From NCBI GenBank assembly GCA_963742405.1, contig CAVUMB010000004.1:248001-312000 (forward strand): DNA of 64,000 nucleotides, in the 5' to 3' direction. This DNA comes from JAGVSR01 sp963742405 (lineage in GTDB: Bacteria; Pseudomonadota; Alphaproteobacteria; Rhizobiales; Hyphomicrobiaceae). Made by a program: the position numbers and the translations under genes. This document shows positions 24,148-33,744 of the stretch, one piece after another. The notes beneath the pieces are model-generated. The model made no database searches. It was not told where the DNA came from and saw only the letters and a program-made list of their open reading frames with translations. The first letter of the stretch is position 1. Every line of letters starts with the position of its first letter.

Positions 24148-25329
24148 TCAGTCCTGCTCTTCAGCCATGGCCTTTTTGTAGGGCGCGAAATCGGCCAGGA
24201 GGCGATTGGTTTCTTCCACGGCGCGGCGTTCTTCGATCAGGAAACGGGCAACCGCGGCGGCAAGGCCCTCGTCGGCAAACCAGTGCGCGGAATAGGTCGT
24301 GACGGGATCGTACCCACGGGCGAGTTTATGCTCGCCCTGCGCACCGGCTTCGACGCGGGGCAGCCCGTGGTCGATCGCGTACTCGATGGCGCGGTAGTAG
24401 CACAATTCGAAATGGAGATAGGGGACATGCTCGTTGCAGCCCCAGTAGCGGCCGTAAAGACAGTCGCCGCCGATCATATGCAAGGCTCCCGCGATGCGCC
24501 GGCCGCCGAGCTTGGCAAACATCAAGAGGCAGTGCGCGGGCATGCTTCGGCCGAGTTCGGAAAAGAACGCGCGGTTGAGATACGGACGGCCCCATTTGCG
24601 AACGCCCGTGTCCATGTAGAAATCGTACATGGCATCCCAATGCTGTTCGGTGATGGCCGCACCCGTCACCTCCTCGATATCGAGGCCAATAACAGCTTCC
24701 GCGCGCTCCTTGCGCACCATCTTGCGTTTGCGGGAGGCCAGCGAGGCTAGAAAGTCATCGAACGATCGGTAACCTCGGTTGGCCCAATGGAACTGCTGGC
24801 CGGTGCGCTGCAAAAGCCCGAATTCGCCCAGCCGCTGCCACTGTTCTTCTTGCGGAAACGTGATGTGCAGCGACGATGCGCCGATGCGGCCGGCCAGCGT
24901 CATGCCAGCGGCGACTAGGGTTTGTTCCGCCGTGATGCGGTCGGCTTGCGCGTCGACGAGTAGCCGGGGACCAGGCACGGGCGTGAATGGTACGGCGACC
25001 TGGAGCTTGGGGTAGTAGCGCCCCCCGGCTCGTTGATACGCTTCTGCGAAGGCGTGATCGAATACATATTCACCGCGACTGTGCGTCTTGACATAGAGAG
25101 GCATGGCCGCCTCAACATTGCCGGCCGTGTTTTCAAGGATGATGTGCTGCGGAATCCAGCCGGCATCGCGCCCTGTCGTTGCCGCCGTTTCAAAGGCGGC
25201 GAGAAAGGCGTGGGCCATAAACGGGTTGAAGCGCGCCGGATCGGGATTGGCCATCCGGTCCCAGTCGGCAGCCGGAATATCGGTAATACGGCCGATCACC
25301 TTGGCTTGTCGTGTGGCGCCGTCGTCCAT
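24148..25329 (-). CDS. FemAB-like GNAT-fold protein (peptidoglycan biosynthesis/recognition family)
   Basis: A 393-residue protein of the FemAB-like GNAT group (PF04339). Family stretches include NPFMAHAFLAAFE, the region around FDHAFAEAYQRAGGRYYPKL, RKRKMVRKERAEA, FYMDTGVRKWGRPYLNRAFF and GAQGEHKLARGYDPVTTYSA near the C-terminus. Related Fem proteins transfer amino acids from aminoacyl-tRNA to cell-wall precursors, but this branch has no proven substrate. The start MDDGATRQAKVIGRI at 25329 is chosen over a longer reading that begins with unrelated residues. It is divergent from the M48 peptidase gene. Confidence 0.88.
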   Translation of the reverse strand: MDDGATRQAKVIGRITDIPAADWDRMANPDPARFNPFMAHAFLAAFETAATTGRDAGWIPQHIILENTAGNVEAAMPLYVKTHSRGEYVFDHAFAEAYQRAGGRYYPKLQVAVPFTPVPGPRLLVDAQADRITAEQTLVAAGMTLAGRIGASSLHITFPQEEQWQRLGEFGLLQRTGQQFHWANRGYRSFDDFLASLASRKRKMVRKERAEAVIGLDIEEVTGAAITEQHWDAMYDFYMDTGVRKWGRPYLNRAFFSELGRSMPAHCLLMFAKLGGRRIAGALHMIGGDCLYGRYWGCNEHVPYLHFELCYYRAIEYAIDHGLPRVEAGAQGEHKLARGYDPVTTYSAHWFADEGLAAAVARFLIEERRAVEETNRLLADFAPYKKAMAEEQD

Positions 25330-25404
25330 CCGTTGGCCTCGTCGCGCTGTCGTCCTATATGATACTCGAACGGCCACAGCCGGATCATTCGAGGGCACTT
25401 ATTG

Positions 25405-26259
25405 ATGGGCGATCATTCGGGTCTTTTCGTGCGCGGACGCATGGCCGCCTCCGTATGCGCGCTCCTGGTGGCCGTGCTGGCGGGTAGTGTCCTCGCGTTC
25501 GCCCAGGACGGCGAGGGCGTAAAGGTGCCGCGCAAATCCATCTTCAACAACCTGGTGTCAGCGGATTCTGTCGAGAAATCGGCCGAACTCCAATATTCCC
25601 AGATGACGCGGCAGGCCTTTCAGCAGCGCAAACTGCTCGATGCCAGCGATCCACGCACCGTCCGGATCCGGCGGATCGCGAAGGATTTGCTGCCGCACAC
25701 AAAGAAGTTCAACGACCGGGCGGCCAAATGGGATTGGCAGGTGAACGTTTTTGATAGTCCGACAGTCAATGCATTTTGCATGCCCGGTGGAAAGATCGCG
25801 GTTTTCACCGGCATCATCGACAAGCTGCAGCTGACCGACGACGAGATCGCGGTCATCATGGGCCATGAAATGGGGCATGCGCTTTGGGAGCATGCGCGCG
25901 AGCGGACCGCTAAAGTCAACCTGACCAACATCGGCAGCCGCGTCATCGGCGGACTGCTGTTCGGGCAGGCCGGGGAACTCGTCGGTGCGGCCGGGTCAAG
26001 CCTGGCGGCACTCAAATTCTCACGCAACGACGAGACGGAAGCCGATCTGATCGGAATGGAACTCGCCGCGCGAGCGGGCTACGATCCTCGAGCCGGTATT
26101 ACGCTGTGGCAGAAGATGGCGAAGGCCGCGGGCGGGGCACCGCCGCAGTGGCTGTCGACACATCCATCCGGTGATACGCGGATCAAAACGTTCAAGGAGA
26201 ATCTGAAGGATGTGATGCCGCTTTACGAGCGGGCGAAGGCGGCGAAAAAAACGGGCTAA
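25405..26259 (+). CDS. M48-family zinc metallopeptidase (exported)
   Basis: A 284-residue protein with a signal peptide (MAASVCALLVAVLAGSVLAF, cleavage near AFAQDG). The zinc site HEMGH lies in MGHEMGHALWEHARE (about residue 155), with the third ligand Glu in NDETEADLIGMELAARAGYD. This is the layout of Oma1/LoiP/BepA-type periplasmic proteases that help quality control of outer-membrane proteins. The mature part is short, with no TPR domain. ATG 25405 has GAGGG nine bases upstream; the TTG at 25402 is disregarded. Its last four bases overlap the stop of the convergent GDPD gene. Confidence 0.92.
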   Translation: MGDHSGLFVRGRMAASVCALLVAVLAGSVLAFAQDGEGVKVPRKSIFNNLVSADSVEKSAELQYSQMTRQAFQQRKLLDASDPRTVRIRRIAKDLLPHTKKFNDRAAKWDWQVNVFDSPTVNAFCMPGGKIAVFTGIIDKLQLTDDEIAVIMGHEMGHALWEHARERTAKVNLTNIGSRVIGGLLFGQAGELVGAAGSSLAALKFSRNDETEADLIGMELAARAGYDPRAGITLWQKMAKAAGGAPPQWLSTHPSGDTRIKTFKENLKDVMPLYERAKAAKKTG

Positions 26260-27014
26260 AGCTCGATGCCTTCGAAGATTGCCGCGTTGGCGTGAAACTT
26301 AGCATGTTCCAATTCTTCGGTTGTGCGCACGGTCCAGGCGAAAACAGGTAGCCCGTCAACTTCCCGCACGTAGCGGGTGACCGGCGTCGGCAGGGCCGAC
26401 ACCTGATAAGCGTAGAACGAGGGTGCCGCGGGGCCGGATTCCAGAAGATTGGATAGTCGCTCCGCCCGCTCTTCGCTTATCCGATCCCGCCACCACGGTG
26501 CGCCGTGCTCGTCCTGATAACTGCCTGAGATGATGCCGCGCGGGATCTCGGTGGCCAGTTCGCGGATCACGGTCATGACGTCGGGATCGAACGACATGAG
26601 TGCGATATCGCCCGGATAATCGAGGGCTCGGCGGGCAATTTCGGCCAGAAAAGCAATTTCGGGCGGATCCCACTCGCTCTTGATTTCAACAAGCAAGGGG
26701 ACGCGGCCTTCGACAAGCGACAGCAGCGCTTCGAAGGTCAGGATGCGGTTGTCACCGACGCGCGTGCGCAGCGCTGCGATCGCGCTGGGTGCCAAGTCGG
26801 ATATGCGGCCGTCGCCGCCGATCAGACGTTCGATCGTATCGTCGTGGAAGACGACGGGCAGTCCACCATGTGCGGGCCGTAGATCGCACTCGATGCCGTA
26901 GCCTTTGTCAATCGCCGCCTGGAACGCGGCGGCTGTATTCTCGACGCGGCCGATTGCGTCGTTGTGCAGGCCACGATGGGCCATGGGCCGGATAAACGCG
27001 GCGCGATCGAGCAT
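26256..27014 (-). CDS. Glycerophosphodiester phosphodiesterase
   Basis: A 252-residue TIM-barrel enzyme that hydrolyses glycerophosphodiesters to glycerol-3-phosphate and an alcohol. It has the catalytic and metal motifs AHRGLHNDAIGRVENTAAAF (His and Arg at the N-terminus), IECDLRPAHGGLPVVFHDDT (E-x-D and the second His), and LLVEIKSEW. There is no signal peptide, so it acts in the cytosol. The start MLDRAAFIRP at 27014 is seven bases downstream of the RidA stop, which suggests an operon ridA-like then GDPD. Longer readings run into the RidA gene. Confidence 0.92.
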   Translation of the reverse strand: MLDRAAFIRPMAHRGLHNDAIGRVENTAAAFQAAIDKGYGIECDLRPAHGGLPVVFHDDTIERLIGGDGRISDLAPSAIAALRTRVGDNRILTFEALLSLVEGRVPLLVEIKSEWDPPEIAFLAEIARRALDYPGDIALMSFDPDVMTVIRELATEIPRGIISGSYQDEHGAPWWRDRISEERAERLSNLLESGPAAPSFYAYQVSALPTPVTRYVREVDGLPVFAWTVRTTEELEHAKFHANAAIFEGIEL

Positions 27015-27021
27015 GATGGCC

Positions 27022-27486
27022 TCAGGACACAAGCAGGACGGCATCGACCTCGACGGCGGTGTTTGCGGGCAGCCCTGACGCTCCGACTGCGGCTCGTGTG
27101 TGGCGACCCTTGTCGCCGAGAACTTCGACCATGAGATCGGAGGCGCCGTTGACCACTTTGGGATGATCGGCAAAGCCGGTGCCGGAATTGACGAAGCCCG
27201 TCAGGCGCACGACCTGTGCAATGCGGTCGAGCGATCCAAGGGCTGCTTTGGCCTGCGCGAGTATGTTCAGAGCGCACAAGCGGGCGGCTTTCTGCCCGTC
27301 CTCGACCGTGAGGTCCGTCCCGACCGATCCGGTCATGAGCGTGCCATCGGCGGCTTTGGCGATTTGTCCTGAGATAAAGAGCAGATTTCCCGCCTGTATT
27401 GCTGGAACATAGTTTGCAACCGGAGTAGGGGCCGCCGGAAGATCGAGGCCCAATGCCTGCAAACGTGCCTCGATCTCGCCTGCCAT
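27022..27486 (-). CDS. RidA-family protein (YjgF/UK114)
   Basis: A 154-residue member of the RidA/YjgF superfamily, trimeric deaminases of reactive enamine/imine intermediates formed by pyridoxal enzymes. It begins MAGEIEARLQALGLDLPAAP, has NLLFISGQIAKAADG and the GTGFADHPKVVNGASDLMVE region, and ends near DTAV-like ANTAVEVDAVLLV. The subgroup resembles the longer YjgH/TdcF-like or RidA-6/7-type proteins; whether the catalytic Arg is present in the usual position is uncertain. It probably heads a two-gene unit with the GDPD gene. Confidence 0.9.
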   Translation of the reverse strand: MAGEIEARLQALGLDLPAAPTPVANYVPAIQAGNLLFISGQIAKAADGTLMTGSVGTDLTVEDGQKAARLCALNILAQAKAALGSLDRIAQVVRLTGFVNSGTGFADHPKVVNGASDLMVEVLGDKGRHTRAAVGASGLPANTAVEVDAVLLVS

Positions 27487-27636
27487 CTGTGATCTCCTTG
27501 AAGAGAGGTGGGTAACCCCTTAGTTTGACGACACGTTGTCGTCCGAACCGACGACTTTTGCAATCGGCCGCTGCGGCGGCCGGCGGGTGACCCTCCGGGT
27601 CTGGAACCGGCCACACTTTGGCCCTTAGGAAATCTG

Positions 27637-28572
27637 ATGCGTGCAACCCTGGCCGGACCGGCCGTTCTTGCGGTGCTGACCGCCGCGAGCGCATTGTCGC
27701 CGATAGCGATCGCGGAGATCGCCGCGCCTGCGGCGGCTCCCGTGCGGCTGCAGCCACACCGGGCCGTGTATGACATTTCACTCGATGAAACCGGGCCGGC
27801 GATGAGCATCGGCAGCATCACTGGGCGCGTCGTTTATGAACTGATGGGAAGCGCGTGCGAAGGCTACGCGCAGAACATGCGGTTCGTCACCGAGACCGCC
27901 TCCACGGAGGGCCAAGCCTCGACGACGGATCTGAGGACGTCGAGTTGGGAAGATGCGCTGGCGCGGCGTATGCGATTCTCGTCCTCGACCTATCAGCAAC
28001 GACCAGTTGGCCGAGCAGACGCAGGGGACAGCGACGAAATCGGATGCAAAGGCGGCCGCCGCACTCAAAAAGGGTCCGACTGCCAAGATCTCCGAAATCG
28101 CGCCCGGCTCTCTTCAGTCGGTCAACATCGAGATGGCGAAGCCGGCCCGCAAAACGGCGCGGATCGGGGAGCCGGTATATTTCCCCATCGATCACTCGGT
28201 CGCCATCATCAAGCAGGCTAAAGTCAGGCGCGCGGAGCTTTTCCGGCAACCTTTATGATGGCTCGGAAGGCGGTGAGAAATATTACTTCACCGCAGCCGC
28301 GATCGGCCGGGTCGCCGCGCAACGACGCCTTGAAGTCGGTTCCCAAGCTCACCGGCAATGCGAGCAAACTGGATGGTGTGCGCTCCTGGCCGGTCTCGAT
28401 TGCCTATTTCAAGCCCGAAACGCGGCACTTCGATCAATTGCCGCTTTATGAAATGTACTTCCGTTTTCATGAAAACGGGATCACTTCGGACCTTGTCATC
28501 GACCATGGCGACTACCGGCTGAAGGGACAGCTGAAGGAACTGACGCTGCTCGATCAGAGCGCGTGTCCGTAG
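27637..28572 (+). pseudogene. eipB: EipB-like envelope integrity protein (DUF1849), reading frame broken three times
   Basis: Signal peptide (MRATLAGPAVLAVLTAASAL), then LQPHRAVYDISLDE, IGSITGRVVYELMGSACEGY and TSSWEDALARRMRFSSSTY match the start of EipB, a periplasmic beta-spiral protein needed for envelope integrity in Brucella-like bacteria. The frame must then shift by one base near 27994 to read NDQLAEQTQG, again near 28220-28222 (AAA run) to read SFSGNLYDGSEGGEKYYFT, and again near 28310-28322 to read WPVSIAYFKPE and ENGITSDLVIDHGDYRLKG. Removing three bases restores a protein of about 310 residues. All three shifts are apparent single-base insertions, so sequencing error is the likeliest cause. 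Confidence 0.8.
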
Positions 28573-28580
28573 GTCGTGAC

Positions 28581-29502
28581 TTATCCGGCCGGCCATAGCC
28601 ACGCCGCACCGCGCACGCCCCCGGCGTCCCCCCAGCGGGGAGGGACGACAGCCACGCGTTGATCCTCGCCGAAAATATGCGGGGCCATGAGCGCGGGCAG
28701 TTGCTCGTAGAGATGCGCGCAGCTTCGACAATCCGCCGCCGATGACAATGATCGAGGGATCGAGGACGTTGACGACTGCCGCCAGACCGCGCGCAAGGCG
28801 GTCGGCGTGACGCACGAGTGTTGCCTTGGCTGCGATGTCGCCGGCCACAGCGCGGGCCTCGATGGTCGCCGCGTCGAGGGCCTCGCCGGATCGGCGGGCG
28901 TGATCGGCGGCAAGTGCGGGACCCGACACCCAAGCTTCCATGCAGCCCCGTCGGCCGCACCAGCATCGCGGGCCAGGCCACTCGTCATCGCGCGCCCACG
29001 GCAGGGGATTGTGACCCCATTCGCCGCCGATGCCGCGCGGACCGTCCGAGATGCGGCGGTCAACGACCAATCCGCTGCCGCAACCGGTGCCGAGGATGAC
29101 GCCGAGAACACGTGCTGCCCGGCAACCGGCGCCGTCGATCGCCTCGGACAGAGCGAAACAGTTGGCGTCGTTGGCAAGGCGCACACGTGGCCCCAGTTGC
29201 CGTTCGAGGTCGGCGGCGAAGGGCCGGCCATTAAGCCAGGTAGAATTGGCGTTCTGCACGAGGCCGGAGCTCGGTGCAATTGATCCGGGCATACCAATAC
29301 CGACAGGGATCTGCGCTGCATCAATGGTGGCTTCGAGAGTGGCGACGATGTCGACCAGCGCTCCCAGCGTGGCGGCGTAGTCGCCCTGGGGGGAGGGGCT
29401 GCGCCGTTCGGCCAGAATTGCGCCGCCTGCGTCCATGGCGATGGCGGCAATCTTGGTGCCGCCGAGGTCGATGCCGATGCGAACGCTGGGCCGGCGGGTC
29501 AT
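28581..29502 (-). pseudogene. ROK-family sugar kinase, one frameshift near the 3' end
   Basis: The N-terminus IGIDLGGTKIAAIAMD is the ATP-binding phosphate-1 motif. GIGMPGSIAP, NDANCFALSEA and the ROK zinc motif CWCGRRGCMEAW (about residues 175-186) follow, so it is a fructokinase/N-acetylglucosamine kinase-like enzyme phosphorylating a hexose with ATP. After GGGLSKLR the frame must shift by one base (GCGCGC, 28714-28721) to read HLYEQLPALMAPHIF and VPPRWGDAGGVRGAAWL, giving about 306 residues, the normal length. The ATG overlaps the stop of the DUF3572 gene. The shift may be a sequencing error. Sugar specificity is unknown. Confidence 0.82.
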
Positions 29503-29801
29503 CCGTCGGCGTCCCGGGCGAGAAGGGCGCGGGCGGCTGGTACAACATCGGGCGCCAAGTTGGCGTGGCCGGAGAAGACCATCAGCAACGATTCGTCGCC
29601 GAGCAGGTAGTCGAGAACGGCGGTCTGGACGGGCGCGGTGTCGGCTTCCGTCATGAGCGTCGCCGGCTCCATGCCGGTGAGGGATAGGAAGCGGGTCAGG
29701 CGCGGCGGGTCGTCGGCAAGGAAGCCAAGCGCGCGTATCGCCACCGTTTCGGCCTCGTCGCGGGTGAGGGGCGCGGGCCGATCTCGTTTCAACGCACACA
29801 T
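29499..29801 (-). CDS. DUF3572 protein
   Basis: A 100-residue soluble helical protein. AETVAIRALGFLADDPPRLT, FLSLTGMEPATLMTEA and VLDYLLGDESLLMVFSGHA match the alphaproteobacterial DUF3572 family, whose function is unknown. The start MCALKRDRPAPLTRDE at 29801 is preferred to a longer reading. Its TGA overlaps the ATG of the ROK kinase gene, so the two are translationally coupled. Upstream and divergent lies divK; this neighbourhood (DUF3572, divK, pleD, rpmG) is recurrent in Rhizobiales. Confidence 0.85.
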   Translation of the reverse strand: MCALKRDRPAPLTRDEAETVAIRALGFLADDPPRLTRFLSLTGMEPATLMTEADTAPVQTAVLDYLLGDESLLMVFSGHANLAPDVVPAARALLARDADG

Positions 29802-29995
29802 TCCATTTACCTTGAGTAAGGGTGACAGAGGGGTCGGAACCCTTTGTTTTAAACTGTTAGTTACTGCTTCGTGCGCACAGTGAAGGCACGCCGTCTCGAG
29901 CCAGAATCGGTGCATCAACGTCCGGGCAGCAGTGGGATCAACCGGAAATGGTCTACCAGGATCAAGGCTTGGCCGTCGAGGAGCGCCCGCAAAAC

Positions 29996-30383
29996 ATGCC
30001 GGCCGGCAAGAAGCTCGTCCTAATTGTCGAGGACAATGAGCTCAACATGAAGCTCTTTCACGATCTTCTCGACGCGCACGGCTACGCGACCATCCAGACG
30101 CGCAATGGCTTTGACGCCATTGCACTGGCCCGCGCGCATCGCCCCGATCTCATCTTAATGGACATCCAGCTGCCCGAGGTCTCAGGCCTTGAGGTGACGA
30201 AGTGGCTGAAGGAGGACGACGACTTGCGGTCCATCCCTGTTGTCGCCGTCACCGCCTTCGCCATGAAGGGCGACGAGGAGCGGATCCGCTCCGGCGGCTG
30301 TGAAGCGTACGTGTCCAAGCCGATTTCCGTGATGATGTTTCTTGATACCGTCAACCGGTTCGCCGGAGCGCCGCGCAGCCTAA
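29996..30383 (+). pseudogene. divK: Cell-cycle response regulator DivK (C-terminal frame broken)
   Basis: A single-domain receiver: LVLIVEDNELNMKLFHDLLD (acidic pair), RPDLILMDIQLPEVSGLEV (phospho-acceptor Asp), VVAVTAFAMKGDEERI (Thr) and YVSKPISV (Lys) are nearly identical to DivK of Caulobacter. DivK is phosphorylated by PleC/DivJ-type kinases and controls CtrA through DivL and CckA. The usual stop just after the RFAG motif is missing in frame; the frame runs on into pleD. A one-base shift near 30362-30380 meets TAA at 30381-30383, giving about 128 residues. MPAGKKLVL at 29996 is the likely start; an ATG at 29948 adds 16 residues. pleD follows after 30 bases. Confidence 0.88.
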
Positions 30384-30413
30384 TTTTGGATTTTCGTACC
30401 GAGTATTCGCCCT

Positions 30414-31786
30414 ATGACCGCCCGCGTCCTCGTCGTCGACGATATTCCAGCCAATGTGAAGCTTCTGGAGGCGCGGCTGTCGGCCGAGTACTTCGAAGTC
30501 GTCACCGCATCGAACGGACCGGACGCGCTGGAGATTTGCGCCGGGCAGCGCATCGATGTCGTGCTCCTGGACGTCATGATGCCGGGGATGGACGGGTTCG
30601 AGGTTTGCCGTCGGATCAAGTCAGCGGCCGAGACCCAGCACGTACCGGTCATCATGGTGACGGCTCTCGATCAGCCGTCCGACAAGGTGTCAGGGCTCGA
30701 GAACGGCGCCGACGATTTCCTGACCAAGCCTGTCGACGACATCGCGCTGATTACACGGGTGAAAAACCTGGCGCGGCTGAAGATGCTGAACGACGAGATG
30801 CTGATGCGCGCTTCGACGTCGCGCCAGCTGGGGTTAAGCGACAGCGTGGCGTTGCAAAAGGCGCTCAACGTTCGCGCGGGCCGAATCCTGCTGGTCGATG
30901 ATCATCCCCGCTCCGCGTCGCGGCTCATCGACGTCATTTCCAAGTCGCACGACATCTTTGTCGAGCGCGATCCAAACGCAGCGCTGATCAAAGCTTTCCG
31001 AACACAACTTTGACCTGCTGATCGTCAGTCTCAGTCTCGCAAATGCCGATGGGCTGCGGCTTTGTTCGCAAGTGCGCTCTCTTGACCGGACCCGCCATCT
31101 GCCGATCGTTATTCTCGTGGAGCCCGGCGACGAAGCTCGCTTGCTGCGCGGTATGGACATGGGCGTCAACGACTACCTGATGCGTCCCATCGACCGGCAC
31201 GAATTGCTGGCGCGCATTAAAACCCAGATCAAGCGCAAGCGGTTCACCGATTATCTGCGCAATCGTCTGGAGGAGAGCGTCGAACTTGCGATCACCGATC
31301 CGCTGACTGGTCTGCATAACCGGCGCTACATGGAAAGCCACCTGAGAACGCTGGTCGAGGAAAGTGCGCGGACCGGGCGGCCGCTGTCGATTCTCGTCGA
31401 CAGACATCGACCATTTCAAGAACGTCAACGACACGCACGGCCACGACGGTGGCGATGTTGTGCTGAAGGATTTCGCTGCCCGGCTGAAACGCAATACGCG
31501 CGGAATCGATCTCGCGTGCCGGATGGGCGGGGAAGAGTTCTTGATCATCATGCCAGAGACAGATCTGGCACGAGCCTATCAGGTCGCCGAGCGGACCCGG
31601 GCCATGGTCGCCTCTGAACCGTTCCAGCTGCGTGCCGATCTCAAGATCCGGGTGACGGCCAGTGTCGGGTTGGCTACGCTGGAAAGCCCTGACGATACGC
31701 CGGAAACATTGTTCAAGCGGGCGGATAACGCACTCTATGCGGCGAAGCGGCGAGGTCGCAACCGAGTCGCGGCCGACGCCGCCTGA
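30414..31786 (+). pseudogene. pleD: PleD-type diguanylate cyclase, two frameshifts
   Basis: Two receiver domains (first: RVLVVDDIPANVKLLEARL, LLDVMMPGMDGFEV, FLTKPVDD; second: ILLVDDHPRSASRLIDV, MRPIDRHELLARI) and a GGDEF domain (ITDPLTGLHNRRYMESHL, active site GGEEF, inhibitory site RGID five residues before it). PleD makes cyclic di-GMP at the pole and drives flagellum loss and stalk or holdfast development. The frame shifts by one base near 30994-30999 (to read EHNFDLLIVSLSL) and near 31400-31402 (to read DIDHFKNVNDTHGHDGGD). Removing two bases gives 456 residues, the normal size. Probable sequencing errors. Confidence 0.9.
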
Positions 31787-32259
31787 TGTAGAGCCTTCAA
31801 ATTACAAGACAATGTTGATGGCCCCGCGAGCGACGCCGGGCCCGTGACATCGTGCGGATTGATTCGAAGGCTGCGTCGCTTACCTGCAACACGTCAAGAG
31901 AAAACCTTGAAGAGCTGCCAATCCTCTGTCACATTCTGCGTGAAGGGTGGCCCTGCGCGGCGATTGCCGTCCTCAGCGCTCCTGGGGAGGAGCCTGAAAC
32001 GCCCACGATACATCGGAATCAACTGGTCACTAGAGCGGGTTCTTGCTCGGATGAGTGCGCCAGACCAGATACCAGGCGGGACGTCAACGCCCTCTATGAC
32101 CATCGTCTGGTGACGACGCCAGGGTCCGTGATCTTCTCGGAATGCTAACCCCGCAGCCGAGCGGTTACGGACCCTGGTCCCTCTTATCTAGCGAGGGCCA
32201 ATATTTCAAATCGCGGTGCCGACCCGCCCCGTGAGCGCCTGATATACGGCGACACCGAA
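31787..32259. other. Intergenic region of about 470 bases, no gene seen
   Basis: The space lies between the ends of pleD and rpmG, which converge. Short open frames have no recognisable product. I found no convincing terminator hairpin with a T-run, RNA gene or repeat. Confidence 0.45.
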
Positions 32260-32427
32260 CTACTTGATCTTGGTTTCCTTGAATTCCACGTGCTTGCGCG
32301 CGACGGGGTCATACTTCTTGAAAACCAGCTTCTCCGTCGACGTGCGCGGGTTCTTCTTCGTAACGTAGAAGAAGCCGGTGCCGGCGGTCGACAGGAGCTT
32401 GATCTTCTGCGTGACTGGCTTGGCCAT
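32260..32427 (-). CDS. rpmG: 50S ribosomal protein L33
   Basis: A 55-residue basic protein beginning MAKPVTQKIKLLSTAGTGFF, with YVTKKNPRTSTEKLVFKKYD and the terminal KHVEFKETKIK. These match L33 along its full length. It lacks the zinc-binding cysteines of the C+ type, so it is the zinc-independent form common in Proteobacteria. It is part of the large ribosomal subunit near the E site. It is the last gene of the rnr-DUF983-Nudix-rpmG series on this strand, 77 bases after the Nudix gene. Confidence 0.97.
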   Translation of the reverse strand: MAKPVTQKIKLLSTAGTGFFYVTKKNPRTSTEKLVFKKYDPVARKHVEFKETKIK

Positions 32428-32504
32428 GGTGAAGAGCCTTCAAAAAACAACGTGTCTCGCAAGGTGCGCGGGAAGGCGGGAACATACTGACCGGCATCGC
32501 GAAG

Positions 32505-33230
32505 TCAAGCGGGGGCGGCGCGCTCGATGAGCACGGCCCGGCGGAAGGCACCAGAGCGCCAGTAATAGAAGGGAATCTCGGGTTCAGGACCGGCGTTCAG
32601 GGCCGCTTTAAGGTCGCACAGCACCATGCGCGTGATCGACGGAAGATCGTGCGCGCATATGGCGTCGAAGCCAAACCAGCCGATTTCTGACAGCTCGCCG
32701 TCCGTACGCGGCACGATCATGCTGACGGCATTGGCGGGGGCCATGAAAAAGCGTGTGTCGTAGCGGCGGGCCCGGCCGGGCGGGGTGATCGCGCGGGCGA
32801 CGAAGCGGAGAAGACTGCGGTCGGGGCGGATGCCGGCGCGCACGAGGGCCGGCCAGTCGTCAGCGTCAGCTGATTGCGCCACTCCGTTGACGGCGACAAG
32901 GTAGCCCGTTTCCTCGAATGTTTCGCGCACGGCGGCGGTGACGAAGGCATCGGCGTGGCGCTCGGCATCGGGATGACGGACGCCACGCAGAAGGCGTCCT
33001 TGATCATGCGGTGAAAGTGCGCCTGCCAATTCGAGATCGCCGTCGGAGGGTTCAACTCGGCCGCCGGGAAAAACCATCTTGTCGGGCAAAAAGATCGCGT
33101 CGGGGCGGCGGCGTCCCATCAGGATGCGCGGCTCGGATCCGCTGGTGTCGACAACGATGAGCGTTGCGGCAAGCAAAGGCCGGCCTGTGAACGGTTTTAT
33201 AGCGGCAGACGGAGTCGCAGGCCGTGTCAC
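32505..33230 (-). CDS. Nudix hydrolase with expanded Nudix box
   Basis: A 241-residue protein. PDKMVFPGGRVEP starts the Nudix region and VRETFEETGYLV completes it (R-E-x-x-E-E-x-G), but about 50 residues are inserted between these halves, as in the NUDT7/NUDT19-like branch that acts on coenzyme A derivatives and other large diphosphates. The C-terminal half (PPGRARRYDTRFFMAPANAV) also occurs in that branch. Substrate remains a guess. The GTG at 33230 overlaps the DUF983 stop (GTGA), indicating coupled translation with the upstream gene. Confidence 0.87.
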   Translation of the reverse strand: MTRPATPSAAIKPFTGRPLLAATLIVVDTSGSEPRILMGRRRPDAIFLPDKMVFPGGRVEPSDGDLELAGALSPHDQGRLLRGVRHPDAERHADAFVTAAVRETFEETGYLVAVNGVAQSADADDWPALVRAGIRPDRSLLRFVARAITPPGRARRYDTRFFMAPANAVSMIVPRTDGELSEIGWFGFDAICAHDLPSITRMVLCDLKAALNAGPEPEIPFYYWRSGAFRRAVLIERAAPA

Positions 33231-33682
33231 GTGATCGTCGATGGCTGCGGTTCAGGATCGGGTTCGTCAGAGTGGCCGCCGAAGCCATGCATGCGCAGCG
33301 CCCACTGTAATCCGATGAGCCCGCCCTTCACCTTCGGCAGCAGCCAGAGGCTCAAAATGACGGTGAGCGGCAGCCAGATGACGAGGTGAACCCACGTCGC
33401 GGGAGCGAGCGTCTGCTCCAGAACCAACAGGCCGCCGATGATGATGTGGCCGACAATGAACATGGTGAAGTAAGGCGGCGCGTCGTCGGCGCGCTGATGG
33501 TGCAGTTCCTCGCCGCAATCGGCGCAAACCGGCGCAACCTTTAGGTAGCTTTCATAAAGTTTGCCGGTGCCGCATGCGGGGCATTTGCAGCGGATACCGT
33601 TCATCACGGCGCGTGGCCAAGGCCGGTCCGTCGTGGGTGCGTCAGGGTCGTTGATGTACGTCGAGGCGGCAGTAGGTTCCAT
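33227..33682 (-). CDS. DUF983 zinc-ribbon membrane protein
   Basis: A 151-residue protein with an N-terminal zinc ribbon (CKCPACGTGKL and VCADCGEEL, two C-x2-C pairs at about residues 34-67) and two hydrophobic helices (FTMFIVGHIIIGGLLVLEQ and HLVIWLPLTVILSLWLLPKV). This is the DUF983 architecture, with unknown function. It lies between rnr (63 bases upstream) and a Nudix gene whose start overlaps its stop. The conserved company of rnr, Nudix and rpmG suggests it belongs to an RNA or translation-related housekeeping operon, which is inference. Confidence 0.88.
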   Translation of the reverse strand: MEPTAASTYINDPDAPTTDRPWPRAVMNGIRCKCPACGTGKLYESYLKVAPVCADCGEELHHQRADDAPPYFTMFIVGHIIIGGLLVLEQTLAPATWVHLVIWLPLTVILSLWLLPKVKGGLIGLQWALRMHGFGGHSDEPDPEPQPSTIT

Positions 33683-33744
33683 GTCCCATACGTGGTCGCA
33701 AAGCCTTGCAGGGTCAAGCGTGGCGGCGCGATCAGATGCGAGGC

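Noticed and set aside
29849..29863. Possible CtrA box (TTAA, seven bases, GTTA) upstream of divK.
   Set aside because: The second half does not match TTAA, and one imperfect site is not enough evidence.
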